DNA of 64,000 nt from contig NW_006500337.1 of the NCBI RefSeq assembly GCF_000471905.2, positions 753,084 through 817,083 of the forward strand, read 5' to 3'. Source of the stretch: Amborella trichopoda. Its lineage: Eukaryota; Streptophyta; Magnoliopsida; Amborellales; Amborellaceae. Under the pieces are notes generated by a model. It saw only the letters and a list, made by a program, of their open reading frames with translations, was not told where the DNA came from and ran no database searches. Positions 1-11,038 of the stretch are shown here, piece after piece. A program made the translations under genes and the position numbers. Position 1 is the stretch's first letter, and the number at the start of each line of letters is the position of its first letter.

Positions 1-14
1 GTAAGTAAGTAGTA

Positions 15-17
<3 letters not shown>

Positions 18-67
<50 letters not shown>
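18..67. repeat. (CT)n microsatellite in RBM42 intron
   Basis: An uninterrupted run of about 25 CT units in the 105-bp intron before the first RBM42 exon. On the coding strand it forms part of the pyrimidine tract ahead of the TTTGCAG acceptor. Confidence 0.97.
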
Positions 68-69
<2 letters not shown>

Positions 70-105
70 TGAATGTAAACCTTCATCTCCCATTCGCATT
101 TGCAG

Positions 106-376
106 GTAAATATGTTGGAAATCGCCCAATCAAGCTGCGAAAGAGTAATTGGAAGGACCGGACAGATTACGAAGCCTTGGAAAGGCAAAAGGTGGGGACC
201 CTTGCTTGCGTCTTATCATTTTGTTCCCATTTCTCTCCAGTTTCTTTTTGGTTGCGTCGGTTGTTGGTGTCTTTGGAATTTTGTTTCCTCTTAACCGTTT
301 CCTCTCTCCTATATTCTACCAGAACCATACTCAGAAGAAACCCAAGCTCCCAAAGAAGGGTATCCTCCACAAGTAA
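106..376 (+). CDS. RBM42: RNA-binding protein 42-like, C-terminal end (partial)
   Basis: Last two coding exons of an RRM protein whose body lies left of the window. Exon 106-191 opens in phase 1 after a TTTGCAG acceptor and reads KYVGNRPIKLRKSNWKDR..., the RNP tail of the RBM42 RRM (an MNGKYVG...RPIKLRKS motif is diagnostic), then DYEALERQK. Exon 323-376 reads NHTQKKPKLPKKGILHK and a TAA stop, the short lysine-rich tail usual in plant RBM42. The intron between them (192-322) has GT-AG ends. The 105 bp before the first exon begin with GTAAGTAAGT at base 1, so the window seems to start at the donor of the previous intron. RBM42 proteins bind RNA and associate with splicing and hnRNP components; that role is from the family, not from this fragment. 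The 3' UTR should run a few hundred bases past 376. The next gene is convergent. Confidence 0.9.
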
Positions 377-679
377 TGCTATCACCAGGTGACATGAGTG
401 TCTGATGGTATAATCACTCAAACCCTCCGATGTACCATTATTCTTTCAAATGATAGTAATTCACTTTGAGATATTTTTAACCTATGGTAAGGTCTCTGTT
501 CTTACTGAGAAGAAAAAAGAGAGGAGATGTGCATGAAAGGCTTAGAATCTTTACCTCTTTCCTGTAAAATAGCTTCTCTAATTGACGACAAATTTTGTTG
601 TAGTCGCCATATAGATATGGAAAAAGAATGATATAAGGAGGCTGCCAAATGTGAGTATAGTTGATTTATCTGCTCTCTC

Positions 680-1020
680 TCTCATATTATAGGTGGTTTA
701 TCTGCTCTCTTATATGTGATGCCTTCCATTTGTGTATTGGGCTCTCTCTCCCTCCCTCCCTCGCATATTACAACTTTTTTATCTGCTCTCACATGTGCTC
801 TCACATGTAGTGTCTTCCATTTCTCTCTCTCTAACACAAACACACGCACATATTTTATAGCCAACTTATCTACTCTCCCATATGTACTGCCTTCCATTTA
901 TGTATTGCTCTCTCCCACTCTCTCATGTATTACGCAAGATATGCTGTCCTATATGTATGGTCTTCCATTTATGTATTGGTGTCTCTCTTTAATGGACTCA
1001 TGTATTGGGTTCCTAGCCCC
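680..1020. repeat. Degenerate pyrimidine-rich minisatellite
   Basis: Repeated blocks of the form TATGTA(C/T)TGCCTTCCATT followed by TATGTATTG and a CTCTCT run, spaced roughly 60-90 bp. It lies about 300 bp beyond the RBM42 stop. The open frames across it are low-complexity and I do not regard them as genes. Confidence 0.7.
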
Positions 1021-1162
1021 TCTCTGTGGGATTCATTAGGTGACCTTATCTCTGTTCACTGTTATTGACTTCAAGAATGTTAAATTCGGTTCAAAGTTTT
1101 ATATTTGTTTAGGTTTTTATTTTAAATTTTAATCAATGTGTTTCATTAGCATTCCTAAATGC

Positions 1163-1450
1163 TTTATTCTTTGGCTTTGAATTCAAGAATTTCTTGTTTT
1201 TATATTGATTGATGTTAAGATGAGTGGCTATATCTCTACCCTATTCGATCAATTTGCCAAAAGGGGGTAATGGAAATGGGAAAGTATTCTTTGGTTTTGA
1301 ATTCAAGAATTTCATTTTTTTTTATTTATTTTTATTGATGTTAAGATGAGTGTCTATATCTCTACCCTATTCGATCAATTCCCCGAAAGGGGAGAATGGA
1401 AATATCTCTACCCTATTCGATGAATTCCCCGAAAGGGGGGAATGGAAGTG
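1163..1450. repeat. Tandem repeat, unit about 125 bp, about 2.3 copies
   Basis: A unit containing TTCTTTGG, TTTTGAATTCAAGAATTTC, TTGATGTTAAGATGAGTG and ATCTCTACCCTATTCGAT is repeated head to tail; the last copy keeps only the final third (TATCTCTACCCTATTCGATG and CCCCGAAAGGGG). Confidence 0.8.
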
Positions 1451-1459
1451 GGAAAGTAC

Positions 1460-1830
1460 ACAATAAGACCGATAACCATTGGTATAAAAAGGTTAAAATC
1501 AGCTCTAGCCATTAGAAATAATTGGGAGTAATGCTATTAAGTCTATATTTACGTGTTGGGGGTTTGCCATTTACTGTGCTCGAAATCTGTAATTTTTTGG
1601 ATTTCATATAGAAAAATGACCCACACTTCTTACTTAATTTGGAGGTCACAATCATTATTGTCTTATAACTTTTAAAATGAGTAGGGGTAAGAGTGTTAAT
1701 TTAATAGAGACAAAATTAAAAAAACAAAATTTCGGATTTCGTGATTCACTTTTAAGCCATTTAATTTGACATTTAATGAATGTGAATGATTGTAACCTTT
1801 TGATAAATAGTTTTGTAGATAATCTTTATT
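1460..1830. mobile_element. Decayed small TIR element(s), families F2/F3
   Basis: The left part (CACAATAAGACCGATAACC, then GGTATAAAAAGG) resembles the F2 end motif. The right part (GGAGGTCACAATCATTATTG, TTCGTGATTCAC, AAGCCATTTAATTTGACATT) matches the body of F3 copies at 43.5 and 48.5 kb. Ends and target duplication cannot be fixed. Confidence 0.4.
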
Positions 1831-2547
1831 ATATCTGATGTTTTAGGATCTTTGTGAGCTATCCTAAAGAAAATGCATGTACTCTGTTGGGTAAGCTGTT
1901 GGCGAACAGCTTACAGTGCACCATTCAAAAAATTCCAAGAATGGTGACAGAAGTATAGACTTGTTCCAGTAATTGCACCATCAGATTTGACCTACGTGTT
2001 GTGCGTGGTAGGTTTTTGGATGGGTGCACCTACTAGGAATTTCTTTTAAAAAAGTTTCCCCTGGAAACGAATTGCTTAACGAAACCCAAGAGTTTTTATG
2101 GCCTCATTTATTTAACTAGATGGCACCAATATGGGTCTGGTTAAATCAAAGGTGGTTTGATCTATCAAATCGGTTGGATTAGATTCGTAAAAAATAAAAG
2201 AGTTTTAAAATATGAATGTATTAGAGAGAAGTTTTCAACTTTGTTTAGCTGATCAATAGGACCAAATTAGACAGTTTGATTGGCCAAAATTGGTTTAACA
2301 TTAATTTTTGTCACCAAGTTTTGTTTAAGAATGAACTGTTCACCGGTCAAGTTTTGCATTTCTTGATTCTCTCTACCGAACCAAACATGCGAGTCTCTGT
2401 TATGCCCCAGACCAAACACGCAAGTCTATGTTATGCCCCAACTGAATGATCCAGGCTCCTCTTTGATCTCCAAGATTTGGCTACTAATTTGTTGAAACTG
2501 CTCTCCAAGATTAAATATTAGTTTGAATGACGTTGTTAAACTCAGGT
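1831..2547. other. Intergenic stretch without recognised features
   Basis: AT-rich sequence with no coding support. CAAACACGCAAGTCT and CAAACATGCGAGTCT with GTTATGCCCC behind each form a short direct repeat near 2385-2440. Nothing else recognised. Confidence 0.5.
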
Positions 2548-2556
2548 TGTTAATAA

Positions 2557-2929
2557 GGGTGCGGTTTTTATAAGGCCGAGGCTTTAAACAATCAGAGTAA
2601 AGCCCACCTTCAAATAGTGTTGAAAAATGTTAGTTTCAGTATTGGAAAACTTTGTAATAGTTTTAAAATATATTTTCATCTCTAATTATAAAATGTAAAG
2701 CTTAAAAAGTAATGTATGTCGAGCAGATTTATGAAAACCTGAAAATTGACGGTTCAAAAATGCATTATAAGATGCATTATTTTCAAAACTTGAAATCTAT
2801 TTTTTTCTTATTTCCATGCATCTGATCAATTTGAAGATTTTTGAATATCAAAACAACCTCTTCTAGTGAAATTTTTAAGTGCACCTTAATTTGATTGTTA
2901 AGAGCCTCCCACTTATATAAACTTTTTCC
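2557..2929 (-). mobile_element. F1 Mutator-like MITE copy (373 bp)
   Basis: Starts GGGTGCGGTTTTTATAAGGC and ends CACTTATATAAACTTTTTCC. Flanking 9-mers TGTTAATAA (2548-2556) and TGTTTATAA (2930-2938) agree at 8 of 9, a target duplication of the length usual for Mutator-like elements. It carries the GCCGAGGCT sub-type of inverted end. No coding capacity. Confidence 0.82.
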
Positions 2930-3066
2930 TGTTTATAATCAACTTTGCGTTACTGCTTTTTACAACTGGGCATACAACATTGCAACAATATATGGAAATT
3001 CTGTTGTGCGAGAGATATGGAAACCTCAAAAGGTTGATGCTGTCTCGCTAGATAACTTAAAAGGAT

Positions 3067-3340
3067 GCAGTTTCTAGAAAGGCTAGGTACTAAGAAAACA
3101 AAGTAAAAGCTACCTGAATCCTTATATAAAAAGTACTTTGGGCATCGTAAAAGGTACTATTCGTAAAAGGCACTATTAAAACAAATAAGGCTACGAAAAG
3201 AACTTTGAGCATAGTAAATCTCTAAAATCAATTTCTAAAACCGACTACAAAATTTTCAGTTGAAAAAATAGTACTGAGATGGCGCTGTAGCTATTTTGGT
3301 AGGACTGCAACCCTATCAAACCACTTCCCAACTTACGAGA
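3067..3340. mobile_element. F1-related MITE, diverged copy
   Basis: Begins GATGCAGTTTCTAGAAAGGC, holds AAAGTAAAAGCTACCTGAA and TACTTTGGGCATCG, and ends GGACTGCAACCCTATCAAAC. The layout (gene-free, inverted ends with a TGCAACCCTAT-type motif) resembles F1 but the body differs. Target duplication not seen. Confidence 0.45.
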
Positions 3341-3365
3341 GAGAGAGAGAGAGAGTTGTAGGTGT

Positions 3366-3905
3366 TTTTTTATTTGATGCAGTTTCTATAAATTAGACTC
3401 TTGAATATAAATTAGACTCTTGAAAACAAAGTAAAAGCCTCACCTCAAATTCTTGTCTAGAAAGCACTTTGGACATCGAAAATGTCTAGAAAACACTTTG
3501 GACATCGAAAATCTCTACAATGGCTCTAAAAACAATTTGCTACACCGAGAATAAAATTTGAAGCTCAAAAAAGTGTACAGATGAACTTATTTTTAAAGTG
3601 AAATGGACAATCTTGATAATATATTGCAATATATTCTAATTTTAAAGCTTGAAATCCCTTTTTTTCTCACAACAGTAATGGTCAAAGCAGATGATCGATT
3701 TTAAAGTTTTCAAATGCAAAAACTTTAAAGGTGAAATGGACAATCTTGATAATATATTGCAATATATAGTAATTTTAAAGCTTGAAATCCCTTTTTTTCT
3801 CACAACCATAATGGTCAAAGCAAGATGATCGATTTAAACTTTTCAGATGCCAAAGCTACAGTTTTCGATAAGTTTTAAAGCAAGGCTTTTACTTATTTTG
3901 ATAGA
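3366..3905. mobile_element. F1-related MITE with internal tandem duplication
   Basis: Starts GATGCAGTTTCTATAAATTA like the copy at 3067. AAAGTAAAAGCC near the left end is mirrored by GGCTTTTACTT at the right. The left part repeats GCACTTTGGACATCGAAAAT, and a block of about 130 bp is repeated at 3596-3725 and 3726-3860. Confidence 0.45.
3596..3860. repeat. Tandem duplication of about 130 bp
   Basis: Two head-to-tail copies share GTGAAATGGACAATCTTGAT, AATATATTGCAATATAT and TTTTAAAGCTTGAAATCCC with few differences. It sits inside the F1-related element and likely arose after its insertion. Confidence 0.8.
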
Positions 3906-3954
3906 GAGCAATAAAAATATTTTCTTTTTTTGTTTTTCTATTTTTTTTTTTTGG

Positions 3955-4090
3955 GGGGGGTAGGGGGGGAGAGGAAGGAGGGTTGGAGCAGCAAATTGAG
4001 AGAGTTTGGGAAGAGAGAGAAAGGGGGAGGAAGGAGGGTTGAAGCAGGAAATTGAGAAAGAGAGATTTTGGGAAGAAAGAGAAACTGAGG
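3955..4090. repeat. Purine-rich tandem duplication, unit about 60 bp
   Basis: Two copies of a GGAAGGAGGGTTG(G/A)AGCAG unit followed by AAATTGAGA and GGGAAGA runs. It lies about 340 bp beyond the PMT8 stop on that gene's strand, where it would read as a pyrimidine-rich stretch. Confidence 0.7.
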
Positions 4091-4432
4091 GATAGGTCAA
4101 AACTTATTCCCAACCCATTCCAACGCTCGAAAAAACACCACCGAACCTCCCCATATCACACGCACGCAACCAAAAAAATCCTAACTTATTCCAACAACTT
4201 GTGAATCAATATTAATTATCCCAATTTGGGTCCCGCATAAATTGGAGTAAAGAATATCAAAAATGCTGAAATTGATCAAAAAACAAACCACAGTACATAC
4301 CTCCCGCCATGCTTCGGCAGTCAGCAGATACCACCTACTCTTTTAAAAGGAAACAAAAAAAAACCACAAAACCAAGCGAAAAAATCTCCGGCACATCGGC
4401 CATGCTTTGGCCGTGCATGAGAGAGAAATGCT

Positions 4433-7400
4433 TCACAAGGAATCCTTGAGGCTCTCACCACTTGACTGCCACTTCTTCTTTTGGATCACAAACACCACCT
4501 CATCTCCATCAGGCTCCGTTTCAGGGTCCCCATCGACCATGACTATGGATTCCCAATGGAGTGCCGTTAAGTACTTCTTGATAAGCTCAACGATCGAGCG
4601 CTTGTCTCTAACTAAAAGGAAACCAGTGGGTCGAAGGATCCGGTCAATCTCTATGAGAAGATCCTCTACACTGCAATCTTTCTTCGTGATGTCTGAGAAC
4701 ACAGTCCATGCGTGAAGGAGATCATAGGTTCGAGGGTATGTAGAGAACGCCTCACACCTGTGGTCAAAGAATGGCAGTGTTTTCATGGATAAATGTATGT
4801 AGCATGAACGTATCGATGCTCAGATATATGCATGCAAACATGAGAAATCCGTACACAGCCTCTCTCTCTCTCACACACACACACCCAAAGACCCACACAC
4901 ACAAAAGGAATTCTATTATTATTATTTTTGAGTGAACAAAGATTTCTGAGTTAACTGCAACTCTTTTTCGTCCATAGCTTACATGTAAGTCGTTAAATTT
5001 CATCCATAGCTTACATGTAAATCATTAAATAGCTTACATTTTTCTTTCTTCTAAAATTTAAACAAGTGCAGAAAACAAAACCCATGAAGCCCTATCAGGA
5101 GATATTTGCAACTCTTTTTTCCATTATATAATTAACATGTTATTCATTGAAGAACCTGTCTACATCAAGTTGCACACAACTTGATTATACTTTTTTCTCT
5201 CCTAAAATCAATTGGAGTATAGAAGAAAAAATCACTTGATTATACTTTTTCTCTCTCCCCTAAAATTAACGGCGAGTATAGAAGAAACAATCACAAGAAT
5301 GCCTGATTTCTGAAAACTGACTTTGCTACTGTGTGATGACTCCTAAGATATTGCTTACCAATCATGATCGGTACCAATTAGGCCTCGGTCGTAGATTATT
5401 TTGAGAGTGTTTGGATCATCTTCAGGTACAACATTCATTACCCACACATCCTTATCTCTAAGAGCGGCAGCAAAAGAACCCAGGTTGGCCTTCATATCCA
5501 TTATGTTCCTCAGAGTTTTTGGTCTCAATTTGGGCTTTAATAGGTTCCAATATTGCTCAACCCTACGATGCCATACCTCCTGCACAATCCGTGAAAATTA
5601 TGACATGAACATGCGCATCATGTGAGAGAGAGTCTTGTTTAAAGCATAAAAAAGTGTCTTATTATTACCGTGTCCTTTCCAAACATGTCATTGGTTATGC
5701 CAAAATCTGCTAGTCGAGGAGGAGGAGCAGTTAACCGAGCGGGCCATGGGACTAATCCACTACCCTTGGATTTGTCCATCTCTGATAAGCACAAAAATTT
5801 CAATCAACACTGATTGCATCTCATTCAGAGAAAAGAAATGCTTTTATCTTTTTTGTCATGGTCCATAATAACAAAGTTTGAGTGATTCTACAAGTCAAAA
5901 GAGTGGAACTAAAAAATTTAAAAAATAAGCAAGACAGTAGATGCACAGTTGAACAATATATGAACAGAGATACAAGTCTAAAACTTTCAAATGTCTTCAA
6001 TAAGTTTAAAATGCGCATCAATTTGATTGAGGGGAGTAAGACAAGTATCAAAAGATGATCAGAAACTGTTTATTAATATCTCTTGATACCCTGACTGCAA
6101 TACACCAATATTCTCAGATTTCGCAATCAAGTACATGATACTACCTAGGATAACTGAAAATGGTGGTCTAGGTCCAGATGAATGCAGCTTAATGGTTTAT
6201 GTTGTTTGCTGGGTCTTTGCAGAAAGGGATACGATGGAGATATTTGCAATATATGATAACATATATCACCATTTCGGGTAGAATTAGACCGAGTAAAAGC
6301 ATCAGATTTACTAAACCTTTTTTTTTTGGGGGGGAGGGCGGTTGGGGGGTTGGGTGTTTCAGCTTTGGAATTTCAACATTGGACACAGTTTAGCAATTGT
6401 CAACAGCGCAACCAATCAATCTCATGCTCGGAACCCCAAAATTCCCCACTGTTAATCAAAACAGGAGGAGACTATACATATCCAATATTTTAGACAGAAC
6501 TGTAGTTTGGAACAGTTGTGCAAACCCTAGGGTCCTCTTTATGAGGCTGAGAAAAGTACTACCATTTATCATTCTCCATCTTTTGGAGGAAGGGTGGGTT
6601 CATCAATCTCCTTATCAGGGTGCTTCCTTAAAGGAGGGTGATATTTGGCATGCTGCTTATTGCTCAGAGGGGTTTGGGTACAAAGAGAGTCACTAAGGGC
6701 GATCCACAAAGTAGCTATTCGAAAAGACAAAACAGAGATATTGAGAAGGCTAATAACCCCATAAAATGGAGCTTCCTTTACAAGGGAATTTTGGTATTGA
6801 GCTTATGTCAAAGATTTGACATTGAGATATGTGGAAGGGGTCGATGAGGGCATGTGTCTTTGTGGCACCTCATTCGATATGGCAAAGTCTCCAGAAGGTT
6901 TCTTGTATATGTATTGTATGGTTCACATCACAAGAAGTGCCCCCATTATTAGAAGGAAAAAGTTTATATAAGGTTGCAACCTTAAAATGTAGAATTGCAG
7001 ATGTACCTCAAAAATCCATCGAAAAAAGTTGTTTTAATGTTGAAAAACCCTCTAATTGATCATCTCGACATCGAGATGTAGAAATATGAAAAAAAAAAAA
7101 AATTTGAGTCCCAGAAATAATGCATCTTGCAACACATTATCTAGACCGTTCATTTTCAAGATTTTGATATAGATCTACTTGATTTTATCCATTTTTGGAG
7201 TTTCAAATTTTATAAATAGAGATGAAAAGAGACCTTAAGATAATCTTAAAAGTTTTTACACCAAATTTATATATGATGATCAAATTTGGAAGTGCACCTT
7301 AAATGGATTGTTTACGGTTGCAACCTTATAGAAACCACACCCTTATTAGAATACCTTACAAACTATTTATATCTCTATCAGAGGCTTTGGCCATAAGAAA

Positions 7401-10400
7401 GTGTAGTGACGGGTGGTAGTGGTTTCCAATTGTAGCTCGGAAGGTGTGGATCACACATCTCCAATTTATGGATGTACACCAACTTCATTTCGTGCTCCGA
7501 AGGCCCAACAAGAGACACTCAAAACACATCCAAATGCCATATGAGTTGGCGTGGGAAGGTCAACTTCAAAATGAGCCCGGTGACGGGGTTGGAAGACTCT
7601 TATTCTCTATGTGGCCTTTAACTTGCAATCCAGTGTCATTCTCTCCAAGCATGCATTTCAAGTTGTCATTGTGCATCATGAAGCCAAGAAGCAATTTGTA
7701 ATCTCGTTAAAAAGTTTGAGTAAAAGTTGGCCCTTTGAAAGCTTCCAATTGGGAATCTTTCCAGCTTAACACAGTCACTTCTCTTGATGCTCATATCATT
7801 GGTCAACTATAAAGGTTACAGAATGGGTTCCTACAGAATGGATGTGTGAAAAGAGGTTTTGTACATTCATTTTCACTTGATTTGCTGGGCAACAAGAGGC
7901 AGAGGTAGTTAAATCTATCCCCTGATAAATGGCACTGGAGATTTGGGAAGCAATTTGTTAACATTTGAGCAGCATGTTTAGTGAACGGTATGCAGAATTA
8001 AAGGATATAGTATAGTAGCATAATGGCATACACATAGGACATCAACCAACACAAGTCAATTAACCCAATTTTCAAGCATTCAAGTGCTATTTTCATTTTT
8101 GAACTGTGGCATGCTTTTGCATTTAATTTCCAAATATTGCAGTTCAAATTCATTTCACAGCAAGAGCGCACAACTTGTCCAACACAAACAGGAAAAGCAC
8201 ATCAGTTAACTAAGAAAGAAAACCAATGAGCAACTAAAATAAATGATTTAGAGAAAGTTTCATAAGAAAGGGTTAGAAAAGAGAAAGAAAACAAGTACGA
8301 CACTCACGCTCAGAATAGGGTGTAATGCAGGCTTCCATCTTCACACCCCAAACAGCATCTGGATCATCATCAGTTCTGCAAAGTGGAGGTTGAGTACCAG
8401 GCTCTCGTGCCTTGTAACAGGCATTTGTAAGTGGCTTGACCCATATAACAGTTTGGTCTCTCTTTGCCACAATCTTCCAACACATGCGCCCAACGAGGTC
8501 ACTCATCTCCCTCCATATCTTGCGATCTTCCTCATCTTGTGCATATGCTTCAGGAGAAGAGTAAGCAAAATAGCCACCCGGCCTGAGCAATCTATCCAAC
8601 TCAAGAAGAAGGATACCATCCCTTTGTAACCAGTCTATCCTACAACGAGAGCAATGAGCAAGCTCGAATGATCTACTAGGATAAGGGAGCCTCTTTGTCC
8701 CTAAAACACCAAGAAATGCGGGGATTCCTCGTTCAAGGGCAAATTGGATCTGGTTCTGATGCACATCATTGGGTGCAAGGGACATTGCTATGATGTCCCT
8801 AGAAAGGAGATAAGCACCAAAACTGGCAACCCCACAACCAACATCAAGAACAGTCCGGATTCTTCCGCCATTGTTCAGGTTATCGCCCGAGAAGTTGAGC
8901 ATCTGCCAATCAATCCAGATTAATACAAAAAGCATATAAAAAGCTGCGAGAAAAGCCAATGAAATAACTTTACATCACGGAACAACAAAAATTCAAAGAA
9001 ATTATCGGATAAATATTTAAGAAGTGCTTATGTAAAACTAATATTAAAGAAGCTAAGAAATCAATATTTTAAAATAAAAAAAAGCGCTGTGAAATTAGAT
9101 AGATCACCCTTGGTTTGAGTAATTTCTTTGACATCTTTCTTTGACAAATGGGTACAATGGGTTACTAAATTGCAAGTTAGGTAAGTTAATCAAATTCAAT
9201 AAAATATGTATCATTTGTTATTTCAAAATATTTAATGGTATTTCTGCCATTATCATAAAAAAAAGGGGTTGTAGATGGTATGTGCTTCTGAACTTCTTAT
9301 CAGAATGAGAAATATATGAATTTATGGAAAATGTATGCAATCCAGCAGTGACTTTTGAAATACAGTAGTCAAAATTCACCATATCAGAAATTAGTTCCTG
9401 CAGAACATATGGCTAAACCTAGTAGAGGTAATAACATATAGATTGTCCATCTTAGAAATACAGAGGATCCCAAGATTAAATTCCTAATAATTTCAATTTT
9501 AGATGCACTACCAGAAATGATGCACCAGATTAAATAGTAATGCAGTTATATAAATACCAGCAAGTTTCACTGAGTTGAAAATCATACATTTGCCATTGAG
9601 GTGATATATTTGTCAGCTCCATAATGAAAATGAGTCCCACCCCCTGGGAATACAATTTTGTTGCCCTTAACAGCCATCCAATTCTGGTCTGACTTCTCAT
9701 GTGCGAGATGAGTGTGAGGTATGTTTGCTTTCCATACTTCATCTCGGCTTTCTGGCCACTTTATGGGAACCTGGAACAGGCATTACTGAAAAGTTCAGCT
9801 ATATAAAGGAAACATCACCTTTTTCTTTCTTTTTTCCTTCCTTTCTTTCTTTTTTCTGATTATCTACTAGAAAAACACAAAAAACAAGGTTCAAAAGAAA
9901 AAAAAAGAAAAGGAAAGGAAAAACAAGGAAAAAGAAAAGCACTGCCTAAATGCATTTCTGGCAGCTAACTCCAAACATGCATATCAGAGCATAATGCACA
10001 GACATTGATTGATAATTACATAGACTCCATCAGTATTACATTGTTTTCCTACTTGGTATCAATGCAAGCGGAAGTATGCTATAATTCAACAGATTATGGA
10101 AAACCCACAATCCCACTTGCAATAACTGTCCATTGAATTGAAGTGATAACCAGAAATGGAGAGAGAGTGCGACCCCACATGGCGTTGTTATGGTGAGCAG
10201 GTCCTGCTCTCTCTCCATCACCATCTGTCATTTTGATGCACTGCAATGACCCAATAGACAATGGTCTTCCAATAACCCATCGGATTATCTTATGCTTGTC
10301 ATAAATCTGGAAGATTAGTAAATAAATAAATGATTAGTACAACTTATCTGTAAGACTATAACCCAACCTTATACCCAGGTGGTGGAGGGATCAAGCAATT

Positions 10401-11038
10401 ATAACGCCTATCTTGTGGAGGGCAGTGTCTCTCATAGTGCTCCATAAGTGACAGATCCACCTTCATTCTCAACTGTGTTTGAAGGTTTCTATCTAGGCAT
10501 GGAATGAGCTCCGAATAGCGATCATCACAGACCTTCAGAACAGTGTGAAATTTTAATTTAAACCCAGCATGCAATAGGAATAAAGAAAATCTCTAGATAG
10601 ATAATGAAAGTATTAAACTATATTAAATCAAAATAAAACCAAGATTGAACAATTATCAACAAAAAAAAAGCCACATAACTTCTCCTTTACTGGGTCGTGC
10701 AATCTTACCAAACCAATCCTAACTAAATAGTATGCAAATATACTATGAGAGAGAGAGAGAGAGGTAGTAGTACTCACGGGAAAGCTTTTCGGCGAAATAT
10801 CATTGTCCACATCTTCCCTTGAAGACTCTCTATCAGCACTAAGATCGGCATCTTTATCATCACCATCCCCACCCAAATAAGTCGATGCAAACTTCCTCCC
10901 ATACTCGAGAGCCTTTCCCCGATTAGATCCAAAGAATGAACCATAGTACAGAAACAGGAAAACCAAACATAAAATCATTACACACAAGGATGTAACAAGG
11001 CGCTTCTTTTGGACTCCATCAGTCCTACCCCTCATCAT
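4433..11038 (-). CDS. PMT8: Probable S-adenosyl-L-methionine-dependent methyltransferase, PMT3/PMT8 type (complete, 7 exons)
   Basis: Putative Golgi methyltransferase of the plant QUASIMODO/PMT family (DUF248, Methyltransf_29), thought to act on wall polysaccharide such as homogalacturonan. Exons on the minus strand: 11038-10778, 10532-10368, 9770-9588, 8902-8308, 5781-5669, 5579-5359, 4757-4433; phases join cleanly to 620 aa, against 623 for Arabidopsis PMT8. Type II membrane layout: short basic cytosolic N-terminus, membrane segment about residues 13-33, acidic stem, then CDDRYSELIPCLDRN at about 89. SAM motif I LDVGCGVASFGAYLL is at about 222-236; CSRCRIDW at 287-294; LLRPGG at 308-313; the second half carries NIMDMKANLGSFAAAL from 464 and AFSTYPRTYDLLHAW in the last exon. 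I chose MMRGRTDG as start because the family begins so; the frame stays open 45 bp upstream without an ATG and likely enters a 5' UTR intron. Intron 2 has a weak donor (GTTGGG). No break is seen. Exact orthology within the PMT3/PMT8 clade is not settled. Confidence 0.95.
5782..6954. other. PMT8 intron 4, 3' part, no recognised element
   Basis: Intronic sequence of the PMT8-like gene. The short open frames here have no family resemblance. A poly-G run near 6330 is the only notable local feature. Confidence 0.5.
6955..7342 (+). mobile_element. F1 Mutator-like MITE with perfect 9-bp TSD (388 bp), in PMT8 intron 4
   Basis: Starts GGAAAAAGTTTATATAAGG and ends CTTATAGAAACCACACCC. Both ends carry TATAAGGTTGCAACC in inverted orientation. 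The 9-mer TTATTAGAA stands on both sides (6946-6954 and 7343-7351) without a mismatch. Inside lies the palindrome CATCTCGACATCGAGATG. It is the best-preserved F1 copy and sits antisense to the host gene. Confidence 0.9.

Noticed and set aside
716-1039. Open frame of 107 codons over the CT-rich repeat
   Set aside because: It runs through a minisatellite, has low-complexity composition, and resembles no family.
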